A DNA stretch of 64,000 nt from Acidobacteriota bacterium (lineage in GTDB: Bacteria; Acidobacteriota; Vicinamibacteria; Vicinamibacterales; SCN-69-37), in NCBI GenBank assembly GCA_947467605.1, contig CANIII010000006.1:1-64000 (forward strand). The letters run 5' to 3'. Below are positions 42,357 to 52,373 of this stretch, piece by piece. The position numbers and the translations under genes were made by a program. The notes beneath the pieces are model-generated. The model saw only the letters and a program-made list of their open reading frames with translations, did not search any database and had not been told where the DNA came from. Position 1 is the stretch's first letter, and each line of letters opens with the position of its first letter.

Positions 42357-43710
42357 GAGTGTATTTGCCTGCACCGAGTGTGGGTCGCAGTCGCAGAAGT
42401 GGCTCGGCCGGTGTCCGGACTGCAATGCCTGGAATACCTTTGTCGAAGAGAAAGTGTCGGCGCCGATGGCCGGCGCCAAGCAGGCGCCGAGCTCCGCGAT
42501 GTCGGGTGGCAAAGCGCAGTTGTATGCCGATGTCAGTGCACTGGCGACAGAACGTCTGTCGACGGGCATCGATGAGTTCGATCGCGTGCTCGGCGGCGGG
42601 ATTGTTCCCGGCTCGCTCGTGCTGCTGGGTGGCGAACCTGGCATTGGTAAATCGACGTTGTTGTTGCAAGCCGCCGCGCATTTCGCCCAAGCGGTGGGAC
42701 CGGTGCTCTATTGCTCGGGTGAGGAGTCGGAGTTTCAGGTGAAGATGCGCGGCGAACGGCTGGGCGTCGGCCGCGCACCGCTGTATCTCCTGGCCGAAAC
42801 GTGTCTCGAGCGCGTGCTGGAAGAAGCGCAGAGGGTGAAGCCGGCGCTGCTCATCATCGACTCGATCCAGACCGTATTCTCGTTGAAGCTCGCGTCTGCA
42901 CCCGGCAGTGTCGGCCAGGTGCGCCAAGCCGCGACCGATCTGCTGTTTAACGCAAAGGGCCATAACGTGCCGACGATTCTCGTCGGCCACGTGACGAAGG
43001 ACGGCAGCCTGGCCGGCCCCAAGGTACTCGAGCACGTCGTCGACACGGTGCTCTATTTCGAAGGCGAACGGCATCACGCGCATCGAGTGGTCCGCGCGGT
43101 CAAGAATCGCTTCGGCGCGATCAGTGAGTTGGGGGTTTTCGAGATGACGGGAGCCGGCCTCCGTGCCGTACCGAATCCGTCGGCGCTGTTCCTGGCCGAA
43201 CGTCCGAAGGCTGCGCCTGGCTCAGCCGTCCTGTGTTGCATCGAGGGGTCGCGACCAATTCTGGTCGAGGTGCAGGCACTCGTCAGCTCCGCGACGTTCG
43301 GCAATGCGCGCCGCACCGCGGTCGGGCTCGATCAAACGCGACTCGCGCTGTTGCTGGCGGTGCTCGACAAGCGTGCCGGTCTGAATCTTGCGACCGACGA
43401 CGTATTTGTGAATGTCGCCGGCGGGATGTCGATCGATGAACCTGCGGCCGATCTCGCGGTGCTGGCCGCCGTTGCGTCGAGTCTGCGCAATCGTCCCATC
43501 CATGGCGACACCGTGATTTTCGGCGAGGTCGGGCTGGCGGGTGAGGTGCGTGGCGCGACGCAAGCAGCCATGCGCGTGCGCGAAGCGCAGCAGCTGGGCT
43601 TCACGCGATGCGTCGTACCCGAGGGCAATCTGTCCTCGACGGATGTGCCGGCGGGCATGAAAGTGGTCGGCGTCAAGAACGTGGCCGACGCGCTCGACGC
43701 GGTCATGTAG
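42343..43710 (+). CDS. radA: DNA repair protein RadA
   Basis: 455-residue RecA-like branch-migration protein. The zinc finger uses C10, C13, C24 and C27. GGEPGIGKST is Walker A (K103), and KNRFGAISELGVFEM is the RadA-specific KNRFG motif. The Lon-like C-terminal domain includes SIDEPAADLAVLAAVASS. ATG at 42343 lies inside the end of alr; a longer frame from 42286 is shadow. Its stop is directly followed by the stop of the next, convergent gene. Confidence 0.96.
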   Translation: MKAPKSVFACTECGSQSQKWLGRCPDCNAWNTFVEEKVSAPMAGAKQAPSSAMSGGKAQLYADVSALATERLSTGIDEFDRVLGGGIVPGSLVLLGGEPGIGKSTLLLQAAAHFAQAVGPVLYCSGEESEFQVKMRGERLGVGRAPLYLLAETCLERVLEEAQRVKPALLIIDSIQTVFSLKLASAPGSVGQVRQAATDLLFNAKGHNVPTILVGHVTKDGSLAGPKVLEHVVDTVLYFEGERHHAHRVVRAVKNRFGAISELGVFEMTGAGLRAVPNPSALFLAERPKAAPGSAVLCCIEGSRPILVEVQALVSSATFGNARRTAVGLDQTRLALLLAVLDKRAGLNLATDDVFVNVAGGMSIDEPAADLAVLAAVASSLRNRPIHGDTVIFGEVGLAGEVRGATQAAMRVREAQQLGFTRCVVPEGNLSSTDVPAGMKVVGVKNVADALDAVM

Positions 43711-44640
43711 CTAGCGCGCGCCGCGTCCGAACCGGCGCGCCGGCAACGTTGGATTCAGCGCATATTTCGCGATGGACCAGATCGTCCGGTTCGTGCCGTT
43801 CTCTCTCACCACCGTGCGCGGCAACTGCAGACCCCCCTGGGGCTGAAAGTCGCTATACGTAAACACGATGTCCGCGATCGCCGCCGTGCCCCCGCCTCCC
43901 GGCTGCGGTGGCTCGATCAGTCGGCGGGGCAGGCGTGTGTGCGGATCGATTAGCAGACGGCCGACTCGGCCATCTGGCCCATCGATCTGTAACTGCCACG
44001 CGTCGCGATCGTCACCTGCCGTCACCGCTCCAAGATCGCTGAACGTGTACCGACCTGAATCGAAGAGCCAGGGTGCGCTGATGCCAACGAGCAACCCCGC
44101 CATCGTTTGGCGAGCGGCGCGCGTATAGGCGCGCGCGGCGACGGCCACATCCTTTGACTGGCCGTCACCGCCCAGCCGAGCGCCCAACATCCAGCCGCTC
44201 TCACCATCGACGCCGACAACCACGCGCGGCGCCGGCACGGCGCTGCCGGGTGCTGGGGATTCTTCGAGACGAAAGGACATGGGAAAACGGGCGATGACGT
44301 GCAGCTGCCGAGGTGCTTTCACACTGGTCATCATTGAGGCGCCCGTGACTTCCACACTCTTGAGCGCGGTGAGTGCGGGACCACCGGCCGCCTGCCGGAG
44401 CTGCTCGAGCAATGCGCGGCCCCGGTCGATCGCCTGTGCGGTCGGCGTATCCGTCTGCGTCTCGACGAGGGTTGGCGCGGGCGTCGCCGGGGTGGCGCCA
44501 ATGGAAGGCGTTGCTGGTGATGCGGACGACGGGCGTCCGCACCCGCTGCCAGCGAGTCCCCACACGATGGCGGCGATGGCGACTACCAGTGAGCGCGCCA
44601 GAGTTCCGGTTCGGCGGTCGTGATAAAACAGTGGCAGCAT
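43711..44640 (-). CDS. predicted lipoprotein of unknown function
   Basis: About 309 residues if started at ATG 44640; ATG at 44655 gives five more. The signal sequence ends WGLAGSGC, a plausible lipobox. A Thr/Pro/Ala linker precedes a beta-rich domain with ALKSVEVTGASMM, LHVIARFPMSFRLEES, GRYTFSDLGAVTAGDD, LLIDPHTRLPRRL and TYSDFQPQGGLQLPRTV. This outline resembles outer-membrane lipoprotein-carrier-type folds, but I do not recognise the family. Divergent from the PIN-TRAM gene, with start codons sharing CATG. Confidence 0.7.
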   Translation of the reverse strand: MLPLFYHDRRTGTLARSLVVAIAAIVWGLAGSGCGRPSSASPATPSIGATPATPAPTLVETQTDTPTAQAIDRGRALLEQLRQAAGGPALTALKSVEVTGASMMTSVKAPRQLHVIARFPMSFRLEESPAPGSAVPAPRVVVGVDGESGWMLGARLGGDGQSKDVAVAARAYTRAARQTMAGLLVGISAPWLFDSGRYTFSDLGAVTAGDDRDAWQLQIDGPDGRVGRLLIDPHTRLPRRLIEPPQPGGGGTAAIADIVFTYSDFQPQGGLQLPRTVVRENGTNRTIWSIAKYALNPTLPARRFGRGAR

Positions 44641-45688
44641 GCGCGGGTTTCTCATTGTTCGCGGTCTCTTCGTACTGGCGGTCGTGTATGCAGCCGTCCT
44701 CATTCATCCACTCGACGCCGCTCTGTGGGTCAACGCTGCACTGGGTCTCGGACTGGCGGTGGTGATTGCCGTCGCCGAAGCCCACTTGCACGAGGCGGCT
44801 GCCACGCATGTGCTCGGCGGGCTCATCGGGTTCGGTGTCGGCCTCTTCATTGCCAAGGCGATCGGCACGTCACTCTTCTGGGCCAACAGCAGCGATCACA
44901 AAGTGCAATTCTTCCACAGCCTGGTGATCCTCGTCTTGCCGTACCTCGGGCTGGTGACCGGGGCGCGGATGGGGGAGTGGCTCGAGCCGGCCAAATTAGC
45001 GAGTCTCTTTCGCGACGCGCGGCCCGCCCGACGGCATCGCATTCTCGACACGAGTGTGATCATCGACGGCCGAGTGGCCGAGATCGTGGAGACCGGTTTT
45101 CTCGATGGCACGCTGGTGGTGCCGCAGTTCGTGCTGAAGGAATTGCAGTTTGTGGCCGACTCCTCCGACGCGCTGAAGCGTAACCGCGGCCGCCGCGGCC
45201 TCGACATCCTGAACCGCATTCAGAAAATGGCGGGTGTGGAGGTCGTGATTTCCGATCTCGATTTCCCCTCCGTCAAAGAAGTCGACATGAAATTGATCGA
45301 ACTGGCACGCGTGTTGGCCGGCAAGATTGTGACGAACGATTTCAACCTCAACAAAGTTGCGCAGTTGCGCAGCGTCCAGGTCCTCAACATCAACGAACTG
45401 GCTAATTCGCTGCGGCCGGTGGTGTTGCCCGGCGAGGTCATGCACGTGTTCGTCAGCAAAGAGGGTAAGGAACCCACGCAAGGTGTGGCGTATCTCGACG
45501 ACGGTACGATGGTGGTGGTCGACAACGCGCGCAAGATGATCGGCCGGAATCTGGATGTGGTCGTGACGAGCGTGTTGCAAACCACGGCCGGCCGCATGAT
45601 CTTCGGCAAATATGTCGATGCGGGAGCGATCACCATGAGTGATCCGAAATCGTCGTCCAACGGGGCGCGCGCCGCCGCGCAGGCGTGA
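44639..45688 (+). CDS. PIN and TRAM domain membrane protein (YacL-like)
   Basis: 349 residues. Four hydrophobic helices occupy the first 115 residues. A PIN-like nuclease domain starts HRILDTSVIIDGRVAEIVETGFLDG and continues with IVTNDFNLNKVA as the second acidic motif. A TRAM domain (GKEPTQGVAYLDDGTMVVVDNARKMIG) lies near the C-terminus. Homologues are widespread in Gram-positives and Acidobacteria, and function is not settled; RNA binding or cleavage at the membrane is inferred from the domains. No ribosome site is obvious. It overlaps plsC by 4 nt. Confidence 0.88.
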   Translation: MRGFLIVRGLFVLAVVYAAVLIHPLDAALWVNAALGLGLAVVIAVAEAHLHEAAATHVLGGLIGFGVGLFIAKAIGTSLFWANSSDHKVQFFHSLVILVLPYLGLVTGARMGEWLEPAKLASLFRDARPARRHRILDTSVIIDGRVAEIVETGFLDGTLVVPQFVLKELQFVADSSDALKRNRGRRGLDILNRIQKMAGVEVVISDLDFPSVKEVDMKLIELARVLAGKIVTNDFNLNKVAQLRSVQVLNINELANSLRPVVLPGEVMHVFVSKEGKEPTQGVAYLDDGTMVVVDNARKMIGRNLDVVVTSVLQTTAGRMIFGKYVDAGAITMSDPKSSSNGARAAAQA

Positions 45689-46398
45689 AACTGCCTCCCT
45701 ATCATTGGTGGCGGACGGTCTTCTTCCTGATCCCCGCGATCGCGGTCTACACGATGGTCCTTGGGATCATCTCGCTGCTCTCGACCCTCGTTGATCGCCA
45801 TGGCCACACGGCGCATCGATGTGCGCGGCTCTGGTCGTGGCTGATTCTCAGGACGACCGGCGTTCGTGTGACGGTGAAGGGCGACGCGCCGACGGCAGAC
45901 GCGAGCTACGTGTTCGCCGCGAATCATCAGAGCTTCTACGACATCCCGGTGATGTTTGCGTCGCTCCCGTTTTCGATGAGAATCCCGGCGAAGGCCTCAC
46001 TGGGGCGATTCCCGTTCATCGGATGGCATCTGCGGTTTGCGGGTCATTTGTTGTTGGATCACAAGGATCGCGCTGCCGCCGTGCTCAAGAAGATGCAGCG
46101 GATGATTTCGGATCAGGCGTCGTTGGTGATCTTCCCGGAGGGCACACGCAGCACTGATGGCGTGGTGCTGCCGTTGAAGGGCGGCGTGTTCCTGATGGCG
46201 ATCGACAGCGAATTGCCGGTTGTGCCCCTATCGATCTCCGGCACCAGGCAAGTGATGCCCAAGGGGCGTTTGATGACGTGCCCTGGTGACGTGACGCTGA
46301 CGATTCATGAGCCGATTTCAACAGAAGGGATGACGCGCGCCAGTGCGCGCGCACTGGCGGGGCGCGTGCAGGCCATCATCGCGGGAGACGTCTCGTGA
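45685..46398 (+). CDS. plsC: 1-acyl-sn-glycerol-3-phosphate acyltransferase
   Basis: 237-residue membrane-bound acyltransferase making phosphatidic acid. One or two N-terminal hydrophobic helices precede NHQSFYDIPVM (the HX4D catalytic motif), the GWHLRFAGHLLLD region, FPEGTRS (substrate-binding motif) and LPVVPLSISGT. GTG at 45685 overlaps the previous stop and GTG of the next gene overlaps its own stop, so three genes are coupled. Normal length. Confidence 0.9.
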   Translation: MKLPPYHWWRTVFFLIPAIAVYTMVLGIISLLSTLVDRHGHTAHRCARLWSWLILRTTGVRVTVKGDAPTADASYVFAANHQSFYDIPVMFASLPFSMRIPAKASLGRFPFIGWHLRFAGHLLLDHKDRAAAVLKKMQRMISDQASLVIFPEGTRSTDGVVLPLKGGVFLMAIDSELPVVPLSISGTRQVMPKGRLMTCPGDVTLTIHEPISTEGMTRASARALAGRVQAIIAGDVS

Positions 46399-47030
46399 GC
46401 GATGTCTTTGAGATTGCGGTCGACCCCGAGATTCGCGCCATCGTGAGGCCGGTCGTCTGGCGGACCGGGGTCGTGCACGTGGTCGATCGGGATGCGCGGA
46501 TGGATGCGTCGCTCGCGAGCGCCGCGGCAGCGATGCGTGTGGCGCCAGAGCCGGTCGATGTCATTACCGCGGTGAGGACCATGTACAAACGGCTGGGCAT
46601 TGATCCGACCAAGACGCGGCCCTCGTCAGAGGCCCTGTTGCGCCGTGTGCGCAAGGGGGACGTCGTGCCGCGGATCAACAGCCTGGTCGACGTCATCAAC
46701 TGGACCTCGCTCGAGTCGCAGCTGTCGTTCGGTCTATACGACGCGGCCGCGATTCGTGGAGCGGTGACGGTGCGACGCGGCCGGGACGGTGAAGAATACG
46801 CGGGTATCCGGAAGGACACGGTGCACGTCGGCGGGCGCCTTGTGCTGGCTGATGAGCTCGGTGCCTTCGGGAATCCGACATCTGATTCGGCGCGTACGAT
46901 GGTCACGTCGGTCACCACGGAGGCCGTCGTGATGATCTATGCGCCGGCCGGTGTGGCGGATGCGGTGGCGGAGAATGCACGCCGACTGACCATCCAGCGC
47001 ATCGACCAGTTCTGCCGAACGGTAGAATAG
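46395..47030 (+). CDS. stand-alone B3/B4 (PheRS beta editing-type) domain protein
   Basis: 211 residues matching the B3/B4 tRNA-editing domain of phenylalanyl-tRNA synthetase beta. KTRPSSEALLRRVRKGDVVPRINSLVDVINWTSLES is the hallmark segment, followed by FGLYDAAAIRG and YAGIRKDTVHVGGRLVLADE. Free-standing members are thought to hydrolyse mischarged tRNA or a related aminoacyl ester; the substrate is not known. The GTG start overlaps plsC. It lies directly before ispDF and one gene before gltX. Confidence 0.85.
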   Translation: MSDVFEIAVDPEIRAIVRPVVWRTGVVHVVDRDARMDASLASAAAAMRVAPEPVDVITAVRTMYKRLGIDPTKTRPSSEALLRRVRKGDVVPRINSLVDVINWTSLESQLSFGLYDAAAIRGAVTVRRGRDGEEYAGIRKDTVHVGGRLVLADELGAFGNPTSDSARTMVTSVTTEAVVMIYAPAGVADAVAENARRLTIQRIDQFCRTVE

Positions 47031-47034
47031 CGGG

Positions 47035-48192
47035 ATGCGCGTAGCGGCGGTCATCGTGGCGGGAGGGCAGGGCACGCGCATGGGCGCCGACCAGCCGAAG
47101 CAGCTCTTGTCGATCGGCGGTCGCTCGCTGCTCCAGCGAAGCGTTGGGCTGTGTGACCATCATCCGGCGGTGAGTGAGGTCGTGGTGGTGCTGCCGGCCG
47201 CATTGCTCGCCGATGCGGGGCAGTGGATCGGCGAGACACGGTGCGCTGCACGGGTGGTCGCCGGCGGCCCGCGGCGGCAGGATTCCGTGCGCGCGGGTGT
47301 CATGGCCGTCTCGTCAACGGCCGACGTCGTCCTCGTGCATGACGCGGCGCGGCCGTTCGCCGACGCGGCATTGATCGACCGGGTCATCGCCGGGGCGGCG
47401 GCGCATGGCGCTGCAATTCCGGCGATCGCGGCCCGCGATACGGTGAAGCGTCGCGATCTCACGACGGGGCTTGTCGGCGAGAGTGTGCCGCGCGCAGAGA
47501 TCTGGATGGCGCAGACGCCGCAGGCGTTTCGGCGTGACGTGCTCGAGGTGATTGGCCCGTTGAGTGCCGGTGAGCGCGAAGCGACGGATGAGTCGATGCT
47601 GGCAGAGTGGGCGGGGATCCCCGTCATGATCGTTGAAGGAGACGAACGGAACGTGAAGATCACGACGCCAGAGGATCTGACCGCCGCGCGCGGACGCGAT
47701 GTCCGGACGCCCCGCGTGGGGACCGGCTACGACCTGCACCGATTGGTTGAGGGACGCGCGTTGATGCTGGCTGGCATCCACGTGCCATTTGAGCGTGGTC
47801 CGCTGGGGCATTCCGATGGCGACGTCCTGTGCCATTCGCTGACGGACGCACTGCTCGGCGCTGCGGGTACTGGCGACATCGGCCAGCACTTTCCGAACAC
47901 CGATCCCGCCTGGAAGGGCGCGCCGGGCCTTGATCTTCTCCGCCGTGCCGTGGCCATTGTTGATGCCGCCGGGTACGCGCCGTCGAGCGCAGACATCTCG
48001 ATCATTCTGGAGCGGCCGAAGCTCCTGCCGTTCATCGCATCCATGCGTCAGGCTGTGGCGGCCGCCCTCGGTGTGGATCTGTCGGCAGTCAGCATTAAGG
48101 GCAAGACGAACGAGGGCGTTGACGCCGTCGGGCGCGGCGAGGCGATTGCCGCGCACGCTGTGGCGGTGCTGTCCGTGCGGGGGGACGCATGA
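47035..48192 (+). CDS. ispDF: bifunctional IspD-IspF (MEP cytidylyltransferase / MEcPP synthase)
   Basis: 385-residue fusion. IspD (1-220) shows AAVIVAGGQGTRMGADQPKQ, GGPRRQDSVRAGV, VHDAARPF and ATDESMLAE. IspF (from about 224) shows GTGYDLHRLVEGRALMLAGI with metal-binding Asp and His, GHSDGDVLCHSLTDALLGAAG, and KGKTNEGVDAVGRGEAIAAHA. The two enzymes catalyse MEP-pathway steps 3 and 5; IspE, step 4, is at 35234. The fusion is known from alphaproteobacteria and some others. It overlaps gltX by 4 nt. Confidence 0.95.
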   Translation: MRVAAVIVAGGQGTRMGADQPKQLLSIGGRSLLQRSVGLCDHHPAVSEVVVVLPAALLADAGQWIGETRCAARVVAGGPRRQDSVRAGVMAVSSTADVVLVHDAARPFADAALIDRVIAGAAAHGAAIPAIAARDTVKRRDLTTGLVGESVPRAEIWMAQTPQAFRRDVLEVIGPLSAGEREATDESMLAEWAGIPVMIVEGDERNVKITTPEDLTAARGRDVRTPRVGTGYDLHRLVEGRALMLAGIHVPFERGPLGHSDGDVLCHSLTDALLGAAGTGDIGQHFPNTDPAWKGAPGLDLLRRAVAIVDAAGYAPSSADISIILERPKLLPFIASMRQAVAAALGVDLSAVSIKGKTNEGVDAVGRGEAIAAHAVAVLSVRGDA

Positions 48193-49679
48193 AGCCCATG
48201 CGCGTGCGCTTTGCGCCGAGCCCCACAGGCCACCTCCATGTAGGGAACGCGCGCACGGCGCTCTTCAATTGGCTCCTCGCGCGCGGCAGCGGCGGCACCT
48301 TCATTCTGCGGATCGAAGATACGGATGCGGAACGATCGACCGCCGTGTCCGAAGCGTCCATTCTCGAAGACCTGCGGTGGCTGGGACTCGATTGGGATGA
48401 GGGCCCCGACGCTGGTGGTCCGCACGGGCCGTATCGGCAGTCGGAACGGCTGCAACTCTATCTGTCGTACGCCCGGGACTTGATGTCGCGCGGCCTGGCG
48501 TACTATTGCTTCTGCTCGCCCGATCAACTTGAGCAGGAGCGCAAGGCCGCGTTTGCGGCCAACCTGCCGCCGAAGTACAGCGGCCGGTGTCGTGCCCTCG
48601 TGCCCGATGAAGCGCAACAGCGCGTCACGAGTGGTGAGGCGGCGGCGATTCGGTTTGCCGTGCCCGCAGATCGTGATGTCGCCTTCCACGACATCGTCCG
48701 TGGCGAAGTCACGTTCAGCACGGCGGTGATTGGTGATCCGGTCATTCTGCGTTCGGATGGACGACCGGCCTACAACTTCGCCGTGGTCGTTGACGACGCG
48801 CTGATGGAAGTCACCTGCGTGATTCGAGGCGAAGATCACATTTCAAACACACCGCGTCAGGTGTTGTTGTACGAGGCGCTTGGCTTTGAACCACCCCAGT
48901 TTGCGCATCTGTCGCTCGTCATGGGGCCAGACCACGCGCCGCTGTCGAAGCGTCATGGCGCGACGAGCGTCGCCGAATTTCGTGCCGGTGGTGTGTTGCC
49001 GGAATCGCTCGTGAACTATCTGGCGCTGCTCGGTTGGTCGCCGGGTGAGGGCCAGGAGATGCTGCCGATTGACGAAATGGCGCGGCGGTTTGATTTGGCC
49101 AAGGTCAGTCACAGCGCCGCGGTGTTCGACACCGACAAACTGGCGTGGATGAATCGGCATTACCTCAAAGACGCCGTTCCGGCCCGCATTGTGGACATGG
49201 CGATGCCCGCATTCCAGGCGGCCGGTTATGTAACGGCCGATGTCGCTGGCGCGCGCGATTACGTCGAATCGCTCTTGCCGATGGCGCTCGGGTCGGTCGA
49301 TCGCGTCGATGAGGTGGTCGCGCGTGTGGCGTTCGTGTTCGGCTGGTCCGCGGATCGTGCGGCGGAACTGGTGAAGGCCGAAGCGGATGGCCCGCGGGTG
49401 ATTGTCGCGCTGGCGGAGGAGTTGGCGGGGCAGGAGCCGCTCACGCGCGAGTCTTTTCGTGCAGCGGCGACCCGTGTGAAAGACAAGACCGGGTGCAAGG
49501 GCCGATTGCTGTTTCATCCCATCCGAGTGGCGTTGACGGGGGAAGAGTCGGGGCCTGAACTGGACCTGGCGGTGCCGGCAATTGATCGCGGCGCGGGTTT
49601 GCCGACGGCGGCCGGTGTGCCGCCCATCCCATCGTGTGCGGCACGTGCGCGCGCGGTGGCAGAGAAGGTGCAGGGCTGA
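48189..49679 (+). CDS. gltX: glutamyl-tRNA synthetase
   Basis: 496-residue class I synthetase. FAPSPTGHLHVGNARTALFN contains the HIGH-type motif, and PLSKRHGATSV is the KMSKS equivalent. A C-terminal anticodon-binding helical domain follows. Whether it is discriminating or also charges tRNA-Gln cannot be told by eye. Its ATG overlaps the ispDF stop and its stop precedes rlmB by 2 nt. Confidence 0.95.
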   Translation: MKPMRVRFAPSPTGHLHVGNARTALFNWLLARGSGGTFILRIEDTDAERSTAVSEASILEDLRWLGLDWDEGPDAGGPHGPYRQSERLQLYLSYARDLMSRGLAYYCFCSPDQLEQERKAAFAANLPPKYSGRCRALVPDEAQQRVTSGEAAAIRFAVPADRDVAFHDIVRGEVTFSTAVIGDPVILRSDGRPAYNFAVVVDDALMEVTCVIRGEDHISNTPRQVLLYEALGFEPPQFAHLSLVMGPDHAPLSKRHGATSVAEFRAGGVLPESLVNYLALLGWSPGEGQEMLPIDEMARRFDLAKVSHSAAVFDTDKLAWMNRHYLKDAVPARIVDMAMPAFQAAGYVTADVAGARDYVESLLPMALGSVDRVDEVVARVAFVFGWSADRAAELVKAEADGPRVIVALAEELAGQEPLTRESFRAAATRVKDKTGCKGRLLFHPIRVALTGEESGPELDLAVPAIDRGAGLPTAAGVPPIPSCAARARAVAEKVQG

Positions 49680-49681
49680 GT

Positions 49682-50428
49682 ATGGGAATGATCTATGGCA
49701 TCAATGCCGTCAATGAAGCGCTCAAGGCCAGAAAGGTCGCGCGCCTGATCCACGCGCGCGGTGCAGGCGCGCGCGTGGATGCCCTCATTGCTCGGGCCAA
49801 AGATTTGCGGATTCCCACCGAGACGGCTGACACGATGCATCTCGAGAAGTTGGCGCGCGGCGGTGTGCATCAGGGGGTGGCTGCCGAACTGCAGCAGATG
49901 GCCGCCTACACACTGGAAGAGGTGATCGCCTCGGCGGCGGCCGTCGAGCAGCAACCCCTGATGGTGATTCTCGATGGCATCGAGGATCCCCAAAATGTGG
50001 GCGCGATCTTGCGGACGGCCGACGCGGCCGGCGTGCACGGCGTGGTTCGTCAGGCTCGCCATGCGGCGCGGCTCGATGGCGCGGTGGCCAAGGCCAGCGC
50101 GGGAGCGGTGAACCATGTGCAGATCGCGACGGTGATCAACATCGCGCGCACGATTGAAGAACTGAAAGAACAAAACATCTGGACGATCGGGTTGGATGGA
50201 ACGGCCACCGAGACGTATGATGAAGTGGACTACACGCTGCCCACGGCGTTTGTGATGGGCGCGGAAGGGGATGGGCTTCGCCGGTTGGTGCGGGAGACCT
50301 GCGATCGGCTGGTACGCATCCCGATGTTAGGTGCGGTTGAGAGTCTGAATGTCTCGGTCGCGGCCGGAATTGTGTTGTTCGAGGCTGTTCGGCAACGCCA
50401 GGCCCGCGCGAAGCGCGAGGAAAGTTAG
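49682..50428 (+). CDS. rlmB: 23S rRNA (guanosine-2'-O-)-methyltransferase, RlmB/TrmH family
   Basis: 248-residue SpoU-type knotted methyltransferase. The N-terminal domain has IYGINAVNEALKARKVARLI, and the SAM domain shows LDGIEDPQNVGAILRTADAAG, FVMGAEGDGLRRLVRETCD and IPMLGAVESLNVSVAAGIVLFEA (motifs 1-3). RlmB methylates G2251 in E. coli. ATG at 49682 is chosen over an open frame from 49634 within gltX. A tRNA cluster follows after 64 nt. Confidence 0.92.
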   Translation: MGMIYGINAVNEALKARKVARLIHARGAGARVDALIARAKDLRIPTETADTMHLEKLARGGVHQGVAAELQQMAAYTLEEVIASAAAVEQQPLMVILDGIEDPQNVGAILRTADAAGVHGVVRQARHAARLDGAVAKASAGAVNHVQIATVINIARTIEELKEQNIWTIGLDGTATETYDEVDYTLPTAFVMGAEGDGLRRLVRETCDRLVRIPMLGAVESLNVSVAAGIVLFEAVRQRQARAKREES

Positions 50429-50448
50429 GAAAATATATCACCACGTCC

Positions 50449-50478
50449 TTGCCTCGTTGGTACGGGACCTGCTACAAT
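50449..50478 (+). promoter_or_regulatory. promoter of the tRNA-tuf cluster
   Basis: TTGCCT (50449-50454) and TACAAT (50473-50478) are 18 nt apart. Transcription would begin near 50485, a few bases before tRNA-Thr. This is the only good promoter before tuf. Confidence 0.5.
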
Positions 50479-50492
50479 CCACGTTTTGTCTG

Positions 50493-50569
50493 GCTGGCGT
50501 AGCTCAGCCCGGTAGAGCATCTGATTTGTAATCAGACGGTCGGGGGTTCAAATCCCTTCGCCAGCTCCA
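50493..50569 (+). tRNA. tRNA-Thr (TGT)
   Basis: Acceptor GCTGGCG/CGCCAGC. The anticodon arm TCTGATTTGTAATCAGA has TGT in the loop, and GGGGGTTCAAATCCCT is the T arm. CCA is encoded. First of four tRNA genes before tuf. Confidence 0.95.
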
Positions 50570-50640
50570 ACTGGCCGGCCAAAAAGGTGGACCGAAGTTC
50601 TTTGGCGAGAGGCAGTTAGACAGTAACGGCACGAAAATTT

Positions 50641-50726
50641 GGCGAGGTAGCGAAGCGGTCAAACGCAGCAGACTGTAAATCTGTCGCCCTAGGGCTTCGA
50701 AGGTTCGAATCCTTCCCTCGCCACCA
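50641..50726 (+). tRNA. tRNA-Tyr (GTA)
   Basis: Acceptor GGCGAGG/CCTCGCC. The anticodon arm GCAGACTGTAAATCTGT has GTA in the loop. A long variable arm (CGCCCTAGGGCTTCG) is typical of bacterial tRNA-Tyr. CCA is encoded. Confidence 0.95.
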
Positions 50727-50860
50727 AACCTCAGTCTGGCGCGCGCGTTGCGCGCGGCTCCGGTTGGCAAGCCGGGATGTGGTTGGTAACCGGGAATGGT
50801 TGAGGCGGGTTTACCCGCCGAAGTTGAGCGGAGTAGCGGAGTTAGCGTAGCGAAACGAAG
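50727..50860 (+). other. 134-nt spacer inside the tRNA cluster
   Basis: No gene is visible. It holds GC-rich inverted repeats, the clearest being GGCGGGT/ACCCGCC (50804-50819, 2-nt centre), and short degenerate direct repeats of GCGGAGT/TAGCG near 50829-50855. It is probably precursor RNA removed during tRNA processing. Confidence 0.4.
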
Positions 50861-50935
50861 GCGGGAGTAACTCAGTGGTAGAGTCACAGCCTTCCAAGCT
50901 GTTGGTCGCGGGTTCGATCCCCGTCTCCCGCTCCA
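50861..50935 (+). tRNA. tRNA-Gly (TCC)
   Basis: Acceptor GCGGGAG/CTCCCGC. The anticodon arm ACAGCCTTCCAAGCTGT has TCC in the loop, and CGGGTTCGATCCCCG is the T arm. CCA is encoded. Confidence 0.95.
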
Positions 50936-50988
50936 CTACTGGGCACTGCGAGGTAACCGTCGGCGCGTGAGCGCAGGTGGGGAAATGC

Positions 50989-51064
50989 GCCGATGTAGCT
51001 CAGTTGGCAGAGCACGTCCTTGGTAAGGACGAGGTCACCGGTTCGATCCCGGTCATCGGCTCCA
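50989..51064 (+). tRNA. tRNA-Thr (GGT)
   Basis: Acceptor GCCGATG/CATCGGC. The anticodon arm CGTCCTTGGTAAGGACG has GGT in the loop, and CCGGTTCGATCCCGG is the T arm. CCA is encoded. Thr-Tyr-Gly-Thr upstream of tuf is the same tRNA order as upstream of tufB in E. coli. Confidence 0.95.
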
Positions 51065-51161
51065 GATTGGGCCAGCGGCACGCGGGCGAAAAGAGTAGTA
51101 GTCGCGGTTTTGGCAAGGCAATTGAGACGGGCAACACAAAACATTACGGAGACGACGAGCA

Positions 51162-52361
<1,200 letters not shown>

Positions 52362-52373
52362 GGATTTCCGATG

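Noticed and set aside
50804-50819. GGCGGGT/ACCCGCC as a terminator after tRNA-Tyr
   Set aside because: No T-tract, and the tRNA-Gly and tuf genes downstream appear to share the same transcript.
50493-51064. tRNA cluster as an integration site for a mobile element
   Set aside because: All four tRNAs are complete, no integrase or duplicated tRNA end is visible, and the flanking genes are in the usual core order.
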